Program-made: the position numbers and the translations under genes
Source of the DNA: JBNKHH01 sp050290245
GTDB taxonomy: Bacteria > Pseudomonadota > Alphaproteobacteria > Rhodobacterales > Rhodobacteraceae
Direction: 5' to 3'
Assembly: GCA_050290245.1 (NCBI GenBank)
Contig: JBNKHH010000087.1
Coordinates: forward strand, 1 to 64,000
DNA: 64,000 nucleotides
In this document: in pieces, positions 1 to 8,543 of the stretch
How the letters are laid out: the number at the start of each line of letters is the position of its first letter
Numbering within the stretch: the stretch's first letter is position 1
The notes under the pieces: generated by a model
What the model saw: only the letters and a program-made list of their open reading frames with translations
Databases searched by the model: none
What the model was told of the DNA's origin: nothing

Positions 1-360
1 CTCACCGCCATTTTTTCGGCGATGAATCATGCCACTACGCGAAAATCAATGGGTCCTGACCCTAGCAATGTGTCGCTTCTGTCCGCAATGGGGATGAGCC
101 AAGATCCTATTGCTGCTGCAGCGAAAGTCTGCTTTCCGCCCATTCTCCATAATGGTAGATATCCGAGCCATAGTGCGAGCGTGCCGCAAAGAGTGAAGAC
201 TGACCACACTCGATTGTAGGACTGAAGGCCGGGGCAATCACACCGGCTTTTCTTTTCTGGCTCATTGACGATTCTGGTGACAAATCCGATGACAAGCCGA
301 AATCTCTTCGCCAATCGACAAATAAGCAATCGCTCAATTGTCTGTTTTATTTGTGGAATT
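1..360. other. Gene-free low-GC stretch beyond the 3' end of tRNA-Asn
   Basis: No convincing gene is visible. Several frames on both strands stay open at once for 60-100 codons, which is typical of non-coding or decayed sequence, and none of the translations resembles a family I know. The stretch is visibly richer in A and T than the genes that follow. It lies immediately downstream of the 3' end of the minus-strand tRNA-Asn, a common integration position for genetic elements, so it may be the edge of an island or an element remnant. A short palindrome, GGGTC-CT-GACCC, sits at 51-62. No integrase or direct repeat of the tRNA end is seen in the window. Confidence 0.35.
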
Positions 361-435
361 TGGCTCCGGCGGTAGGGATCGAACCTACGACCAATTGATT
401 AACAGTCAACTGCTCTACCGCTGAGCTACGCCGGA
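361..435 (-). tRNA. tRNA-Asn (anticodon GTT)
   Basis: The minus strand folds into a complete 75-nt cloverleaf. It begins TCCGGCGTAGCTCAGCGG, has the anticodon loop CTGTTAA (anticodon GTT, asparagine), the T-loop sequence GGTTCGATCC, and an acceptor stem closing with CGCCGGA. The CCA tail is encoded (361-363 on the plus strand reads TGG). No terminator with a T-run is obvious on its 3' side. Confidence 0.95.
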
Positions 436-506
436 ATACCGGGCGCGGATATAGCAACGCTTGTCCCGCCCGTCCAGAGGCAGCGTGAAGTTTTCTCGAA
501 CTCTTT

Positions 507-1400
507 TCACTTGCGCCGAAAGGCGGCGGTCACGCCAAGTTCAGGGTCTGCCTGGGCGAAGTTTCTATCAACAAGATCAATGAGGTGTGCAAAGACGTTC
601 CGGGCTGCTGCAGGAAGCATTTTTTGCGGGATATCGCGATAGACGGTTTCGGTGATGGCCTGGAGCGGTTGCGGCTGTCGGGTGAGCGCATCGAGAATTG
701 CGTTTTCGCGCGCGGTTCGGTGTTCGATCAGCCAGTTCAGCCGGTCGGCCGGGTCGGTGATGCCGCCGCCGTGGCCGGGCAAAAGAAGGCGCGCGCCGTG
801 GTCGCGCAGGCGGTGCGATGTGGCCATGAAGGCGGCGAGATCGCCGTCGGGCGGCGAGACCAGGGAAGACGACCAGTCCATGACGTGGTCGCCCGACAGG
901 ATCGCGTCGTTGAACTGGAAGGCTAGGTGGCCAGCAAAGTGGCCGGGCGTGTGCAGCACCTGGACGCGCCAGCCGTCGCCGGTGACCTCGTCGCCTTCTG
1001 CGATTGTGGTGTCGGGCAGGAAGTCGGGGTCGATGCCTTCGCCGCCGCCGGTCAAGCCGGCGGCATGGAGCCGCACCATGGTCGCACTGCGACCGGCGTC
1101 GGGCGGGCCAAAGCCGAGGATGGGCGCGCCGGTCTCGGAGGCGATGCGGCGGGCGAGGGGGCTGTGGTCGCCATGGGCGTGGGTGACGAGGATATGGCTG
1201 ATCTCTTCCCCGGCGGTGGCACGCATCAGCGCTTCGTGGTGGGCGGCGTCATCGGGGCCGGGGTCGACGATGGCGACACGTCCTTCGCCGAGAACAAAGC
1301 TGTTGGTGCCCCAGTGGGTCATCGGCGAAGGGTTCGGAGCCAGAACGCGCCGTACCCCGTCCAACACGGTTTCGCTTTTCCCGACCTCGGGCTGTGTCAT
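507..1400 (-). CDS. MBL-fold metallo-hydrolase (LACTB2/glyoxalase II-like)
   Basis: A 297-residue cytoplasmic protein of the metallo-beta-lactamase fold. The zinc-site signature THAHGDH lies at residues 73-79, with further likely ligands in HTPGH (about 150-154), SGDH (169-172) and LPGHG (207-211). The last 80 residues look like the winged-helix tail found in LACTB2-like members. Such proteins are hydrolases acting on thioesters, phosphodiesters or RNA, and the substrate cannot be told from sequence. The gene is divergent from the histidine kinase at 1442 with only about 41 bases between start codons, so the two promoters must overlap. Length and motifs are normal for the family. Confidence 0.85.
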   Translation of the reverse strand: MTQPEVGKSETVLDGVRRVLAPNPSPMTHWGTNSFVLGEGRVAIVDPGPDDAAHHEALMRATAGEEISHILVTHAHGDHSPLARRIASETGAPILGFGPPDAGRSATMVRLHAAGLTGGGEGIDPDFLPDTTIAEGDEVTGDGWRVQVLHTPGHFAGHLAFQFNDAILSGDHVMDWSSSLVSPPDGDLAAFMATSHRLRDHGARLLLPGHGGGITDPADRLNWLIEHRTARENAILDALTRQPQPLQAITETVYRDIPQKMLPAAARNVFAHLIDLVDRNFAQADPELGVTAAFRRK

Positions 1401-1441
1401 TGGCTCTTCCTCTTGTGCGTCGCCGCTTCTAGGGTCTTGGC

Positions 1442-2755
1442 ATGATTGCCAGCTTTCTCAAAGCCCGGATGCCACGGTCGCTTTATGCGCGCGCCGCCCT
1501 GATCCTGCTTGTGCCGGTCATGGCGATCCTCCTGGCGGTGACGGTCGTGCTGGTGCAGCGTGTCTACGAAGGCGTTACCCGGCAAATGTCGGAGGGAGTG
1601 GCCAACGAGATCCTGCTGATCCTGGACAGGATCGAAAATGCCGAAGATGCGGGTGCGGCCTTGCAGGAAGCCCTGGAGATTTCCGCGCCGCTTGGCATCG
1701 AATTGTCGGCCGGCAATATCGGGACGCAGACTGTCCGCCCCTTCCTCGATCTTTCGGGAAAAACCATCATCGCCACGCTTCAGGACGGTGTGCCGGGTCT
1801 GGTGGCGGTCGATCTGTCGGGCCGGGACGGTTTCGCCCGCGTGTCGGTCGAAACGGGCAAGGGGATCGTGGTGCTGGACGTATCCCGGCGGCGGCTTTCT
1901 GCGCGCAATCCGCACCAGCTTCTGATCCTCATCGGCGTCACGGCGATTTTGATGTCGGTTATCGGTCTGATCTATCTGAGGAACCAGATGCGGCCCATCC
2001 GGCGGCTGGCGCGGGCGGCCGAGGCCTTTGGCAAGGGGCGCAGCGTACCCTACCGGCCGAGCGGCGCGACCGAAGTGCGTTCGGCGGGGGCGGCTTTTCT
2101 TGACATGCGCGACCGGATCGAGCGCCAGATCGACCAGAGGACGATGATGCTGTCGGGTGTCAGCCATGATCTGCGCACGCCCCTGACACGGATGAAGTTG
2201 TCCCTGTCGCTGATGGAGGAGAGCGACGACACCGAAGCCATGCGCCGGGATGTCGAGGATATGGAGCGGATGCTGGAGGCTTTTTTGGCCTTTGCCCGCG
2301 GTGATGCGCGCGAGGAACCGACGCGGACCGATCCCATTGCCTTGGTGCGCGAACTGGTCGAGCGGGCTGCCAGGACACAGCCGGTGCACCTTGGGGCGCT
2401 GCGCGGAGAAGGCACGGCGATGCTGCGTGCCGACGCGATAAAACGCGCGCTGGACAACCTTATTTCCAATGCCATTCGCTATGGGCACGAGGCCCGTGTC
2501 AGCGCCGAGGTCAATAGCGACGTAATTCGTTTCGTTGTCGAGGATAGCGGGCCGGGAATTCCTCCCGAACAACGCGATTACGTTTTAAAGGCATTTACCC
2601 GGCTGGATGTGGCGCGCAATCAGGACAGTGGCACCGGCGTTGGACTGGGCCTCACGATTGCCGCAGACATCGTGCGCCAGCACGGCGGCGTGTTCGATTT
2701 GGGATCAAGTTCGGATCTGGGTGGATTGCGGGCCGAGATCACAATTCCGCGCTAG
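1442..2755 (+). CDS. EnvZ-type sensor histidine kinase
   Basis: A 437-residue inner-membrane sensor kinase. One membrane helix lies at about 17-38 and a second at about 160-179, enclosing a periplasmic domain of roughly 120 residues. A HAMP linker follows at about 180-235, then the HisKA phospho-acceptor SHDLRTPLTR with His at residue 242. The HATPase_c domain shows an N box around Asn343, the G1 box EDSGPGI near 367-373 and the G2 box GTGVGLGL near 397-404. The architecture is that of EnvZ, which normally acts on an OmpR-type response regulator. None is adjacent here, as the flanking genes are an MBL hydrolase and an H-NS-like protein, so the partner is unknown. Signal sensed is unknown. Confidence 0.88.
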   Translation: MIASFLKARMPRSLYARAALILLVPVMAILLAVTVVLVQRVYEGVTRQMSEGVANEILLILDRIENAEDAGAALQEALEISAPLGIELSAGNIGTQTVRPFLDLSGKTIIATLQDGVPGLVAVDLSGRDGFARVSVETGKGIVVLDVSRRRLSARNPHQLLILIGVTAILMSVIGLIYLRNQMRPIRRLARAAEAFGKGRSVPYRPSGATEVRSAGAAFLDMRDRIERQIDQRTMMLSGVSHDLRTPLTRMKLSLSLMEESDDTEAMRRDVEDMERMLEAFLAFARGDAREEPTRTDPIALVRELVERAARTQPVHLGALRGEGTAMLRADAIKRALDNLISNAIRYGHEARVSAEVNSDVIRFVVEDSGPGIPPEQRDYVLKAFTRLDVARNQDSGTGVGLGLTIAADIVRQHGGVFDLGSSSDLGGLRAEITIPR

Positions 2756-2758
2756 ACC

Positions 2759-2783
2759 GGGGCGGCCCCGTGAAAACCGCCCC
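2759..2783. terminator. GC-rich hairpin between convergent genes
   Basis: The arms GGGGCGG (2759-2765) and CCGCCCC (2777-2783) are perfectly complementary around an 11-base loop. The hairpin lies between the end of the histidine kinase gene and the end of the convergent H-NS-like gene, where a shared terminator would be expected. There is no T-run on either side, so intrinsic termination would be weak. Confidence 0.35.
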
Positions 2784-2802
2784 ATGTCATAATAGTCTAT
2801 TC

Positions 2803-3123
2803 TCAGATTTCCATGCTTTCGGGCTTTTTGCCCTTGGCAATGGCCTCTTTGTACCAGGCTGGTTGACGACCGCGACCAGACCATGTTTCGCTGGAATTGG
2901 CCGGGTTTGCGTATTTCGCTGGGGATTTTGCGCGCGATTTCTTGGACTTGCTGCCCAGGATTTCTTCAACGCTAAGCCCGTGTTTTGCGGCGACCGCCTT
3001 CAAGTCTGCCAGCGCGTTGGCGCGCTGGCGTGCCTTGAACCCGGAAATTGCCTTTTCAACGTCTTTCGAAAGCGATTTCAATTCTTCCAGGGATAGTTTC
3101 GAGAGATCGATTTTTGCTGCCAT
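2803..3123 (-). CDS. H-NS family nucleoid protein (HvrA-like)
   Basis: A 106-residue basic protein. The N-terminal half is helical and heptad-like (about residues 5-50), as in the H-NS oligomerisation domain. The C-terminal end carries the H-NS DNA-binding core TWSGRGRQPAWY at about 81-92, preceded by a Lys/Ser-rich linker. Members of this group in purple bacteria (HvrA, Spb) bind AT-rich curved DNA and modulate photosynthesis and nitrogen genes. This one probably acts as a global nucleoid-associated regulator or silencer of foreign DNA. It is monocistronic and convergent with the histidine kinase. About 230 bases upstream are gene-free up to the next tRNA and probably hold its promoter. Length is typical for the family. 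Confidence 0.88.
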   Translation of the reverse strand: MAAKIDLSKLSLEELKSLSKDVEKAISGFKARQRANALADLKAVAAKHGLSVEEILGSKSKKSRAKSPAKYANPANSSETWSGRGRQPAWYKEAIAKGKKPESMEI

Positions 3124-3352
3124 GTGGCGCTCCGTTCCGTGATACTGAGCGGAAATGTTCCGCGCATTCCGTGAGTTTTGAACACGGGAGAATTAGGATT
3201 CTTTTTCTCTTTTTGGAAGTCGATTTTTTCGAAAGGCCATTTATTGCCCGCCCGGCGGGAAACTCATCGCCGAAATTCGCGCCACAGTTTTTAATTTGTC
3301 ACGACACATTCGGGCCCGCGGTATCTACTGCTGCGAAGGGGACAAATGACGA

Positions 3353-3429
3353 TGGTAGGCCCGGAGGGACTCGAACCCCCAACCAAAGCGTTATGAGCGC
3401 TCTGCTCTAACCAATTGAGCTACAGGCCC
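3353..3429 (-). tRNA. tRNA with CAT anticodon (tRNA-Ile2 or elongator tRNA-Met)
   Basis: The minus strand forms a full 77-nt cloverleaf with encoded CCA. The acceptor begins GGGCCTG, the anticodon loop is CTCATAA and the T-arm reads GGGGGTTCGAGTCCCTC. Anticodon CAT fits methionine or the isoleucine tRNA whose C34 is changed to lysidine by TilS. The acceptor pairs C4-G69 and C5-G68 match those known to mark tRNA-Ile2 in Escherichia coli and differ from its elongator tRNA-Met, so I lean towards Ile2. It lacks the initiator feature of a 1-72 mismatch of the C-A type: here the first pair is G-U. Confidence 0.9.
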
Positions 3430-3487
3430 GACCTGGATCGCGGTCTATCAGAGTTGGCAATACGGTCAAGCGTCCAGAGCGACCGGT

Positions 3488-4117
3488 TCAGTTCCAATAG
3501 GGCGCGCGCCAGCCGGCGGCCACTGCTTCGGCCTCCGAGCAGAACCAGCGTTCGCCCTTTGAGATGTTGATCCGCGTGCGATCGTACCAGGGGGACCAGG
3601 GTGCGTGGTAGATCCGGCCATTGCGGGAAATGTTGCCCTTGATCGGGCAGCCGCTTGGCGCCTTTTGCGCGGCCTTGGTCCATTGCGCCTGGCGAAATTC
3701 CCATGGCGCCATGAAATGCCCGGCCCAGACGCCTCGCGCGCGGTCACGGGCGATCTTTTCGGCGGGTTCATAAACGCGCGAGTATTTCACAAAGGCCCAA
3801 GCCAGCCCCTTGTCGACCAGAGAGCGCCCGATGTCGGCCCCGTCGGCATAACATGTGGCGATCGTGCGTCCGTAGCCGTCTTTGGAATGCGGGGTGCAGG
3901 TGATCTCGCGGCCCTTGACGATTTCGACGAGGGTATCGGTCGCTTCGGTGCCGCAGGCCCATTTCCCGCAGGTCTGGCCGTGTTCGGGGGCGTCGATACC
4001 GTTCAGCCGATAGGTTGTCCCATCTATCTGAAGGGTGTCGCCGTCAATTACGCGCGTCTCTGCCAGGGAAAGGCTTGCCCATCCCAAGGCTGCCAGAAAG
4101 GCCAGCAATCGCACCAT
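3488..4117 (-). CDS. Secreted thermonuclease-family (SNase-like) protein
   Basis: A 209-residue protein whose first 19 or so residues form a signal peptide ending in SLA before ETRVIDGDT. The start at 4117 is chosen because GGAG lies nine bases upstream and the signal peptide then begins directly with MVRLL; an in-frame start 24 bases earlier has no such support. The SNase core follows: [11 protein letters not shown], the Arg-containing RLNGIDAPE, and a second segment with DGYGRTIA and LVDKGLAW. Proteins of this family cleave DNA or RNA using calcium in the periplasm or outside the cell. The C-terminal 70 residues hold several Trp and two Cys and look like an excalibur-unrelated extension. 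It is divergent from purM. Confidence 0.85.
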   Translation of the reverse strand: MVRLLAFLAALGWASLSLAETRVIDGDTLQIDGTTYRLNGIDAPEHGQTCGKWACGTEATDTLVEIVKGREITCTPHSKDGYGRTIATCYADGADIGRSLVDKGLAWAFVKYSRVYEPAEKIARDRARGVWAGHFMAPWEFRQAQWTKAAQKAPSGCPIKGNISRNGRIYHAPWSPWYDRTRINISKGERWFCSEAEAVAAGWRAPYWN

Positions 4118-4253
4118 CAACCCAATCTCCACCGGCCCCACCGTTCACAAGGCTTATCACCGTCCTGGCCCGGCGCGCAATTCAGCGCAAAGCCTGCGTG
4201 GACTCTCGCGCAGCGATCCGCTATCGCCCGGGCGCGCGACGAATGAGGCTGAC

Positions 4254-5294
4254 ATGAGCAAGAACGGGCTGACCTACGCCGAAGCAGGTGTGGATATCGA
4301 TGCGGGCAACGCCCTGGTGGACCGCATCAAACCGGCGGCCAAACGAACCGACCGGGCAGGGACCATGTCGGGCCTTGGCGGCTTTGGTGCGCTTTTCGAC
4401 CTCAGGGCCGCTGGCTATAACGATCCGATCCTTGTGGCCGCGACCGACGGGGTTGGCACCAAGCTTAAAATCGCCATCGAAACAGGCCACGTCGGCGGTG
4501 TCGGCATCGACCTCGTCGCCATGTGCGTCAATGACCTGATCTGCCAGGGGGCCGAACCGCTGTTCTTCCTGGACTATTTCGCCACCGGCAAGCTGGAGGT
4601 TGATCACGCCGCCGCCGTGATCGAAGGCATTGCCGAGGGGTGCGAACGCTCGGGCTGCGCCCTGATCGGCGGTGAAACGGCTGAAATGCCTGGGATGTAC
4701 GCCGCCGGCGATTTCGATCTTGCCGGATTTGCCGTCGGCGCCATGGAGCGCGGCCAAAGCCTGCCCGAAGGTGTTGAAGAGGGCGACATCCTGATCGGCC
4801 TTGGCTCGGATGGTGTGCATTCGAACGGCTATTCGCTGGTGCGCAAGGTTGTAGAACAATCCGGTCTCGGCTGGGACGCAGAGTGCCCCTGGTCTGACGG
4901 CATGCTCGGCGAGGTGCTCTTGACCCCCACGCGGCTCTACGTCGCCCCGGTCCTTGCCGCGATCCGCTCGGGTGGAGTCCATGCGCTGGCCCATATCACG
5001 GGCGGCGGTCTGACTGAGAATCTGCCGCGCGTCCTGCCTGAGGGGCTCGGTGCCGAAATCGACCTCGATGCCTGGAGCCTACCGCCGGTTTTCGACTGGC
5101 TGGCCGGGCAGGCGGGCATTGCGACCGACGAACTGCTCAAAACCTTCAATTGCGGGATCGGCATGATCGTCGTTGTCGACAAGGACCGCGCCCCTGACCA
5201 TATTGCCGCCTTCCAACGCATGGGCGAAACCGTCTCGGTGCTTGGCCGGGTCGGGCCGGGCGAGGGGGTTACCTACAGCGGCTCGCTCAAGTGA
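4254..5294 (+). CDS. purM: Phosphoribosylformylglycinamidine cyclo-ligase (AIR synthase)
   Basis: A 346-residue enzyme that closes the imidazole ring of purine nucleotides, using ATP to turn FGAM into aminoimidazole ribotide. It begins [19 protein letters not shown], the usual PurM N-terminus, followed by the ATP-binding DGVGTKLK and the conserved [10 protein letters not shown] and GGETAEMPG segments. The C-terminal AIRS domain contains [13 protein letters not shown]. An upstream in-frame extension of 73 codons exists but looks non-coding, so the ATG at 4254 is preferred. The stop codon overlaps the GTG start of purN, indicating a two-gene operon. The 136 bases between it and the divergent nuclease gene hold the promoter; no riboswitch is apparent. 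Confidence 0.97.
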   Translation: MSKNGLTYAEAGVDIDAGNALVDRIKPAAKRTDRAGTMSGLGGFGALFDLRAAGYNDPILVAATDGVGTKLKIAIETGHVGGVGIDLVAMCVNDLICQGAEPLFFLDYFATGKLEVDHAAAVIEGIAEGCERSGCALIGGETAEMPGMYAAGDFDLAGFAVGAMERGQSLPEGVEEGDILIGLGSDGVHSNGYSLVRKVVEQSGLGWDAECPWSDGMLGEVLLTPTRLYVAPVLAAIRSGGVHALAHITGGGLTENLPRVLPEGLGAEIDLDAWSLPPVFDWLAGQAGIATDELLKTFNCGIGMIVVVDKDRAPDHIAAFQRMGETVSVLGRVGPGEGVTYSGSLK

Positions 5295-5887
5295 AGCGCG
5301 TCACCATCCTGATTTCAGGCGGTGGCTCAAACATGGTGGCGCTGGCGCGCGACATGATAGGTGACCACCTGGCACGGCCTGTGCTGGTCGTGGCCAACGA
5401 CGCCGATGCGGGCGGTCTGGAGCGCGCCGCCGAGATGGGGATCGAAACCGCCGTCGTTGATCACCGCCCCTTCAAGGGCGACCGCGCCGCCTTCGAAGCC
5501 GCCCTTCAGGCGCGCATCCTTCAGGCAAAGCCCGACATCCTGTGTCTCGCCGGCTTCATGCGCATCCTGACGGCGGGCTTCACCGATCAATGGGCGGGGA
5601 GGATGCTGAACATCCACCCGTCGCTCCTGCCGAAATACCGTGGGTTGCACACCCACGCCCGCGCCATCGAGGCGGGCGATACCGAGGCGGGCTGCACGGT
5701 CCACGAGGTTACCGCCGATCTCGATGACGGCCCGATCCTGGGCCAGGCCCGTGTGCCGATCCTGCCCGGTGACACCCCCGATGATCTGGCCGCCCGCGTT
5801 TTGAAGATGGAGCATCAGCTTTACCCGGCTGTTCTCCGGCGCTTTGCCGCTGGCGACAAAACCCCGGTCATCTTGCCCGCGCCCTAG
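5291..5887 (+). CDS. purN: Phosphoribosylglycinamide formyltransferase
   Basis: A 198-residue folate-dependent transformylase that converts GAR to FGAR with 10-formyl-tetrahydrofolate, two steps before PurM. The start is a GTG that overlaps the purM stop as GTGA, which supports translational coupling. The ribotide-binding loop ISGGGSNM lies near residue 7, and the catalytic region [16 protein letters not shown] (about 106-121) carries the expected Asn and His. The Asp of the third catalytic position lies in DLDDGPIL (about 142-149). Length is typical of the family. Confidence 0.97.
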   Translation: MKRVTILISGGGSNMVALARDMIGDHLARPVLVVANDADAGGLERAAEMGIETAVVDHRPFKGDRAAFEAALQARILQAKPDILCLAGFMRILTAGFTDQWAGRMLNIHPSLLPKYRGLHTHARAIEAGDTEAGCTVHEVTADLDDGPILGQARVPILPGDTPDDLAARVLKMEHQLYPAVLRRFAAGDKTPVILPAP

Positions 5888-5933
5888 GAACCGCCTAAAA
5901 CCGTTCGACGTATGAAAGCAAAAGGGCACGGAA

Positions 5934-7091
5934 TTGATTACCATTACCACGACCGAAGGGCTTGCGGCCTTTTGCGAAAAAGCTGCCAAATCGCCTTACG
6001 TGACAGTGGACACTGAATTCCTGCGGGAACGGACCTATTATTCCAAGCTCTGCCTCGTCCAACTTGCCGTGCCCGGTGATGCCGAGGACGACGCGGTTCT
6101 CGTCGACCCGCTGGTCAAGGGACTGTCGCTCAAACCGCTCTACGAACTCTTTCGCAACGAGGCCGTGGTCAAGGTCTTCCATGCTGCGCGCCAGGATCTC
6201 GAAATCTTCTACATCGAAGGCGGCGTGATTCCCGCGCCCCTGTTCGACACCCAGGTCGCCGCCATGGTGGCGGGGTTCGGCGAGCAGGTCGGCTATGAAA
6301 CGCTCGTGCGCAAGATCGCCAAGGCGCAGCTTGATAAATCCTCGCGCTTTACCGACTGGTCGCGGCGCCCGCTGACACCAGCGCAGGAAACCTATGCGCT
6401 GGCGGATGTTACCCACCTGCGGGTGATCTACGAATATCTCGCCGAAGAACTGGACAAGTCGCGCCGCCGGCCCTGGGTGGAAGAGGAACTGGCGGTCCTG
6501 ACCGATCCGGCGACCTATGTGGTCGACCCGTCCGAGGCCTGGCGTCGTCTGAAGACCCGCACGAACTCGGGCAAGTTCCTGGCAATCGTGCGCGAGTTGG
6601 CGCGGTTTCGCGAGGAATATGCCCAAAGTCGCAATGTGCCGCGCAATCGGGTGATGAAGGATGACGCGGTGCTTGAGCTGGCCTCGACCAAGCCCAAGAC
6701 GATGAACGACCTTGGCCGCTCGCGGTTGTTACTGCGCGAGGCCCGTAAGGGCGAGATCGCCGACGGCATCCTAGCTGCCATCGAGGCGGGCGTGGCCACG
6801 CCGGCGGACAAGCAGCCCAAGCCCGATCGCTCGCGCGACAAACTGCAGGTCAACCCGGCCCTGGCCGACCTTTTGCGGGTCCTGCTGAAATCCAAGTCCG
6901 AAGAACTGGGCGTCGCCCAAAAGCTGATCGCCACCTCATCGGACCTTGACGAGATGGCGGCCGGGCTTCGCGATGTCAGTGCTCTCAAGGGCTGGCGGAA
7001 AGAAGCCTTCGGCAACGACGCCCTGCGGCTGTGCGACGGCAAGCTCGCGCTTCGGGCCAACGGCCAGTCAGTCGAGGTCTTCGAAATCTGA
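5934..7091 (+). CDS. rnd: Ribonuclease D
   Basis: A 385-residue 3'-5' exoribonuclease of the DEDD group, which trims tRNA precursors and other stable RNAs. The exonuclease domain fills about residues 3-170: motif I is DTEF (Asp26, Glu28), motif II lies around FHAARQDLE and motif III around YALADVTHL. Two HRDC-type helical domains follow at about 205-290 and 300-385. The start appears to be a TTG at 5934, since no ATG in frame lies nearby upstream; AAGGG precedes it. It follows purN on the same strand after 46 bases and may be co-transcribed. Confidence 0.93.
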   Translation: MITITTTEGLAAFCEKAAKSPYVTVDTEFLRERTYYSKLCLVQLAVPGDAEDDAVLVDPLVKGLSLKPLYELFRNEAVVKVFHAARQDLEIFYIEGGVIPAPLFDTQVAAMVAGFGEQVGYETLVRKIAKAQLDKSSRFTDWSRRPLTPAQETYALADVTHLRVIYEYLAEELDKSRRRPWVEEELAVLTDPATYVVDPSEAWRRLKTRTNSGKFLAIVRELARFREEYAQSRNVPRNRVMKDDAVLELASTKPKTMNDLGRSRLLLREARKGEIADGILAAIEAGVATPADKQPKPDRSRDKLQVNPALADLLRVLLKSKSEELGVAQKLIATSSDLDEMAAGLRDVSALKGWRKEAFGNDALRLCDGKLALRANGQSVEVFEI

Positions 7092-7202
7092 GGCCCATGA
7101 CCCGCCGCGCGGTCTGCGTACCGCCAAAAGGATAGGCAGGCTGGGCAACCCTTTTTATCTTGCCTCAAATACGCAATTGCCCATTGGCCGGATCGGAAGC
7201 GG

Positions 7203-7661
7203 TTAGCGCCGGACGCTCCGCGCGTTCTGGGCTCCGGTGACCCGGATCACCCGGACACCGCCAAGATCGAGATCGGTCAGGTAGACCGCCACGGTCAATT
7301 CGCGCGATTGCACGGTCGACACCCTCTCGGCATCGCGTGGCGGCACCGCGCGGAAACTGTAGACCAGCATGTCGGCAGGCGCGTCGTCCGGCGTTTCACG
7401 GATCAGTTCGGCGGCAAACCAGCCCTGGGTCGGCGGAAGACCGGTTGCGCGGACAATCGCGCCGCCCGGGGTGCGTTCGACGGCCAGTTCGGTGATCTGG
7501 GCCACCAGTGGTCGACGCTCGCGGACGACAACGACAGCCGCTGGTTCGGGCTCGGACTGACCGAACCAGTTGAACGGGTTCAGCCGGCTCTCGGCGACCC
7601 GGCTGCAACCGGACAGGCTGGCGGCAAGCACCATTGTGACGATCAAAATGCGTGGCGTCAT
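7203..7661 (-). CDS. Putative outer-membrane lipoprotein of unknown function
   Basis: A 152-residue protein with a lipoprotein signal: MTPRILIVTMVLAASLSGC, lipobox LSGC with Cys19 as the expected lipid-modified residue. The start at 7661 is preferred over an in-frame start 15 bases upstream because GAGGGGG lies about seven bases before it. Residue 20 after the cleavage site is Ser rather than Asp, which favours sorting to the outer membrane. The mature part, rich in Val, Arg and Glu, suggests a small beta-rich domain. I do not recognise the family. It is divergent from sufE and convergent with rnd. Confidence 0.7.
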   Translation of the reverse strand: MTPRILIVTMVLAASLSGCSRVAESRLNPFNWFGQSEPEPAAVVVVRERRPLVAQITELAVERTPGGAIVRATGLPPTQGWFAAELIRETPDDAPADMLVYSFRAVPPRDAERVSTVQSRELTVAVYLTDLDLGGVRVIRVTGAQNARSVRR

Positions 7662-7755
7662 CAAAGCCCCCCTCATCTTCTGCTCCGTGCTAGCCCAAAC
7701 GGAGACGCAAGGAAAGCCACTGGACCTTTCGTGGTGGGGATCCTAACTGGAGGGC

Positions 7756-8184
7756 ATGGCACAGGACGCATTTGAAGAGATCGCCGAGACCTTCGAGTTT
7801 CTCGATGACTGGGAAGACCGCTATCGCCACGTCATCGACCTGGGCAAGGCGATGCCGGATCTGGCCGAGGGCGAACGCGTTCCCGCGACCAAGGTAGAGG
7901 GCTGCGCCAGCCAGGTTTGGCTGGTGCCCGAGATCGAGGGCGCAGGCCCGTCGGCGGTGTTTCACTTTCGCGGCGAAAGCGATGCGATGATCGTGCGCGG
8001 GCTGATCGCCGTTCTGATCGCCCTTTACGACGGGTTGAGCGTGGGCCAGGTATTGAAAGTCGACCCTATGGCCGAGTTCACGCGTCTGGGTCTCAGGGAC
8101 AACTTGTCGGCGCAGCGCTCGAACGGGCTTCGCGCAATGATTCAGCGCATCCAGGACATCGCCCGCGCCGCCAGCGCCATGTAG
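7756..8184 (+). CDS. sufE: SufE-family sulfur acceptor protein
   Basis: A 142-residue cytoplasmic protein of the SufE/CsdE fold. SufE takes persulfide sulfur from the cysteine desulfurase SufS and hands it to the SufBCD scaffold for Fe-S cluster assembly. The active-site cysteine is Cys50 in VEGCASQVW, the hallmark of the family. Helical N- and C-terminal parts match the usual SufE length. No suf operon surrounds it; the neighbours are a divergent lipoprotein and a convergent small membrane protein whose end overlaps by 43 bases. Confidence 0.92.
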   Translation: MAQDAFEEIAETFEFLDDWEDRYRHVIDLGKAMPDLAEGERVPATKVEGCASQVWLVPEIEGAGPSAVFHFRGESDAMIVRGLIAVLIALYDGLSVGQVLKVDPMAEFTRLGLRDNLSAQRSNGLRAMIQRIQDIARAASAM

Positions 8185-8465
8185 GGACGCGCCAACTGCG
8201 CTCGGCGCGACTTTGGCAGGCTGAGCGCCATCCAGACCGAGACCACAGCAAGACCGCCCAGCTTGGCTGCAAGAAGTGTCATGCTGACCGGTCCGACGCC
8301 CGGCAAACCGTGATAACTGACCGCCCATGCGTGGAGGAGCACGGCAAACAGGTTTGCCACATCAACCGGGATGTCGGACGCCGTTGGCGCCGACCAGGGC
8401 GGCAGGGTCGCCGCGCCCAGACCGGTGGGCAGGCAGATTAGACAGGTCACGATCAGATATGGCAC
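8142..8465 (-). CDS. Small predicted membrane protein, function unknown
   Basis: A 107-residue reading frame starting with GTG, preceded by a G-rich stretch. It shows three hydrophobic segments (about 2-20, 37-52 and 58-82) and a basic C-terminal tail. I do not recognise a family. Its 3' end overlaps the 3' end of convergent sufE by 43 bases, which lowers confidence, but the membrane-protein character and lack of an alternative gene between sufE and the DUF1638 gene support it. Confidence 0.45.
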   Translation of the reverse strand: MPYLIVTCLICLPTGLGAATLPPWSAPTASDIPVDVANLFAVLLHAWAVSYHGLPGVGPVSMTLLAAKLGGLAVVSVWMALSLPKSRRAQLARPYMALAARAMSWMR

Positions 8466-8543
8466 GGTTGGCCCCCGGCATGGTCAACGCAAAGGGTCGG
8501 GCATCATGGTTGATATCCGGTTAAATCCGCAGGGAGTCGCAGC

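Noticed and set aside
22..337. Overlapping frames of 60-100 codons on both strands at the left edge
   Set aside because: Frames overlap each other, lack ribosome-binding sites and resemble no family; treated as non-coding.
652..2103. Long plus-strand frame of 483 codons across the MBL gene and the start of the kinase gene
   Set aside because: It is antisense to the MBL gene and out of frame with the kinase, with Arg/Ser/Pro-rich shadow composition typical of high-GC DNA.
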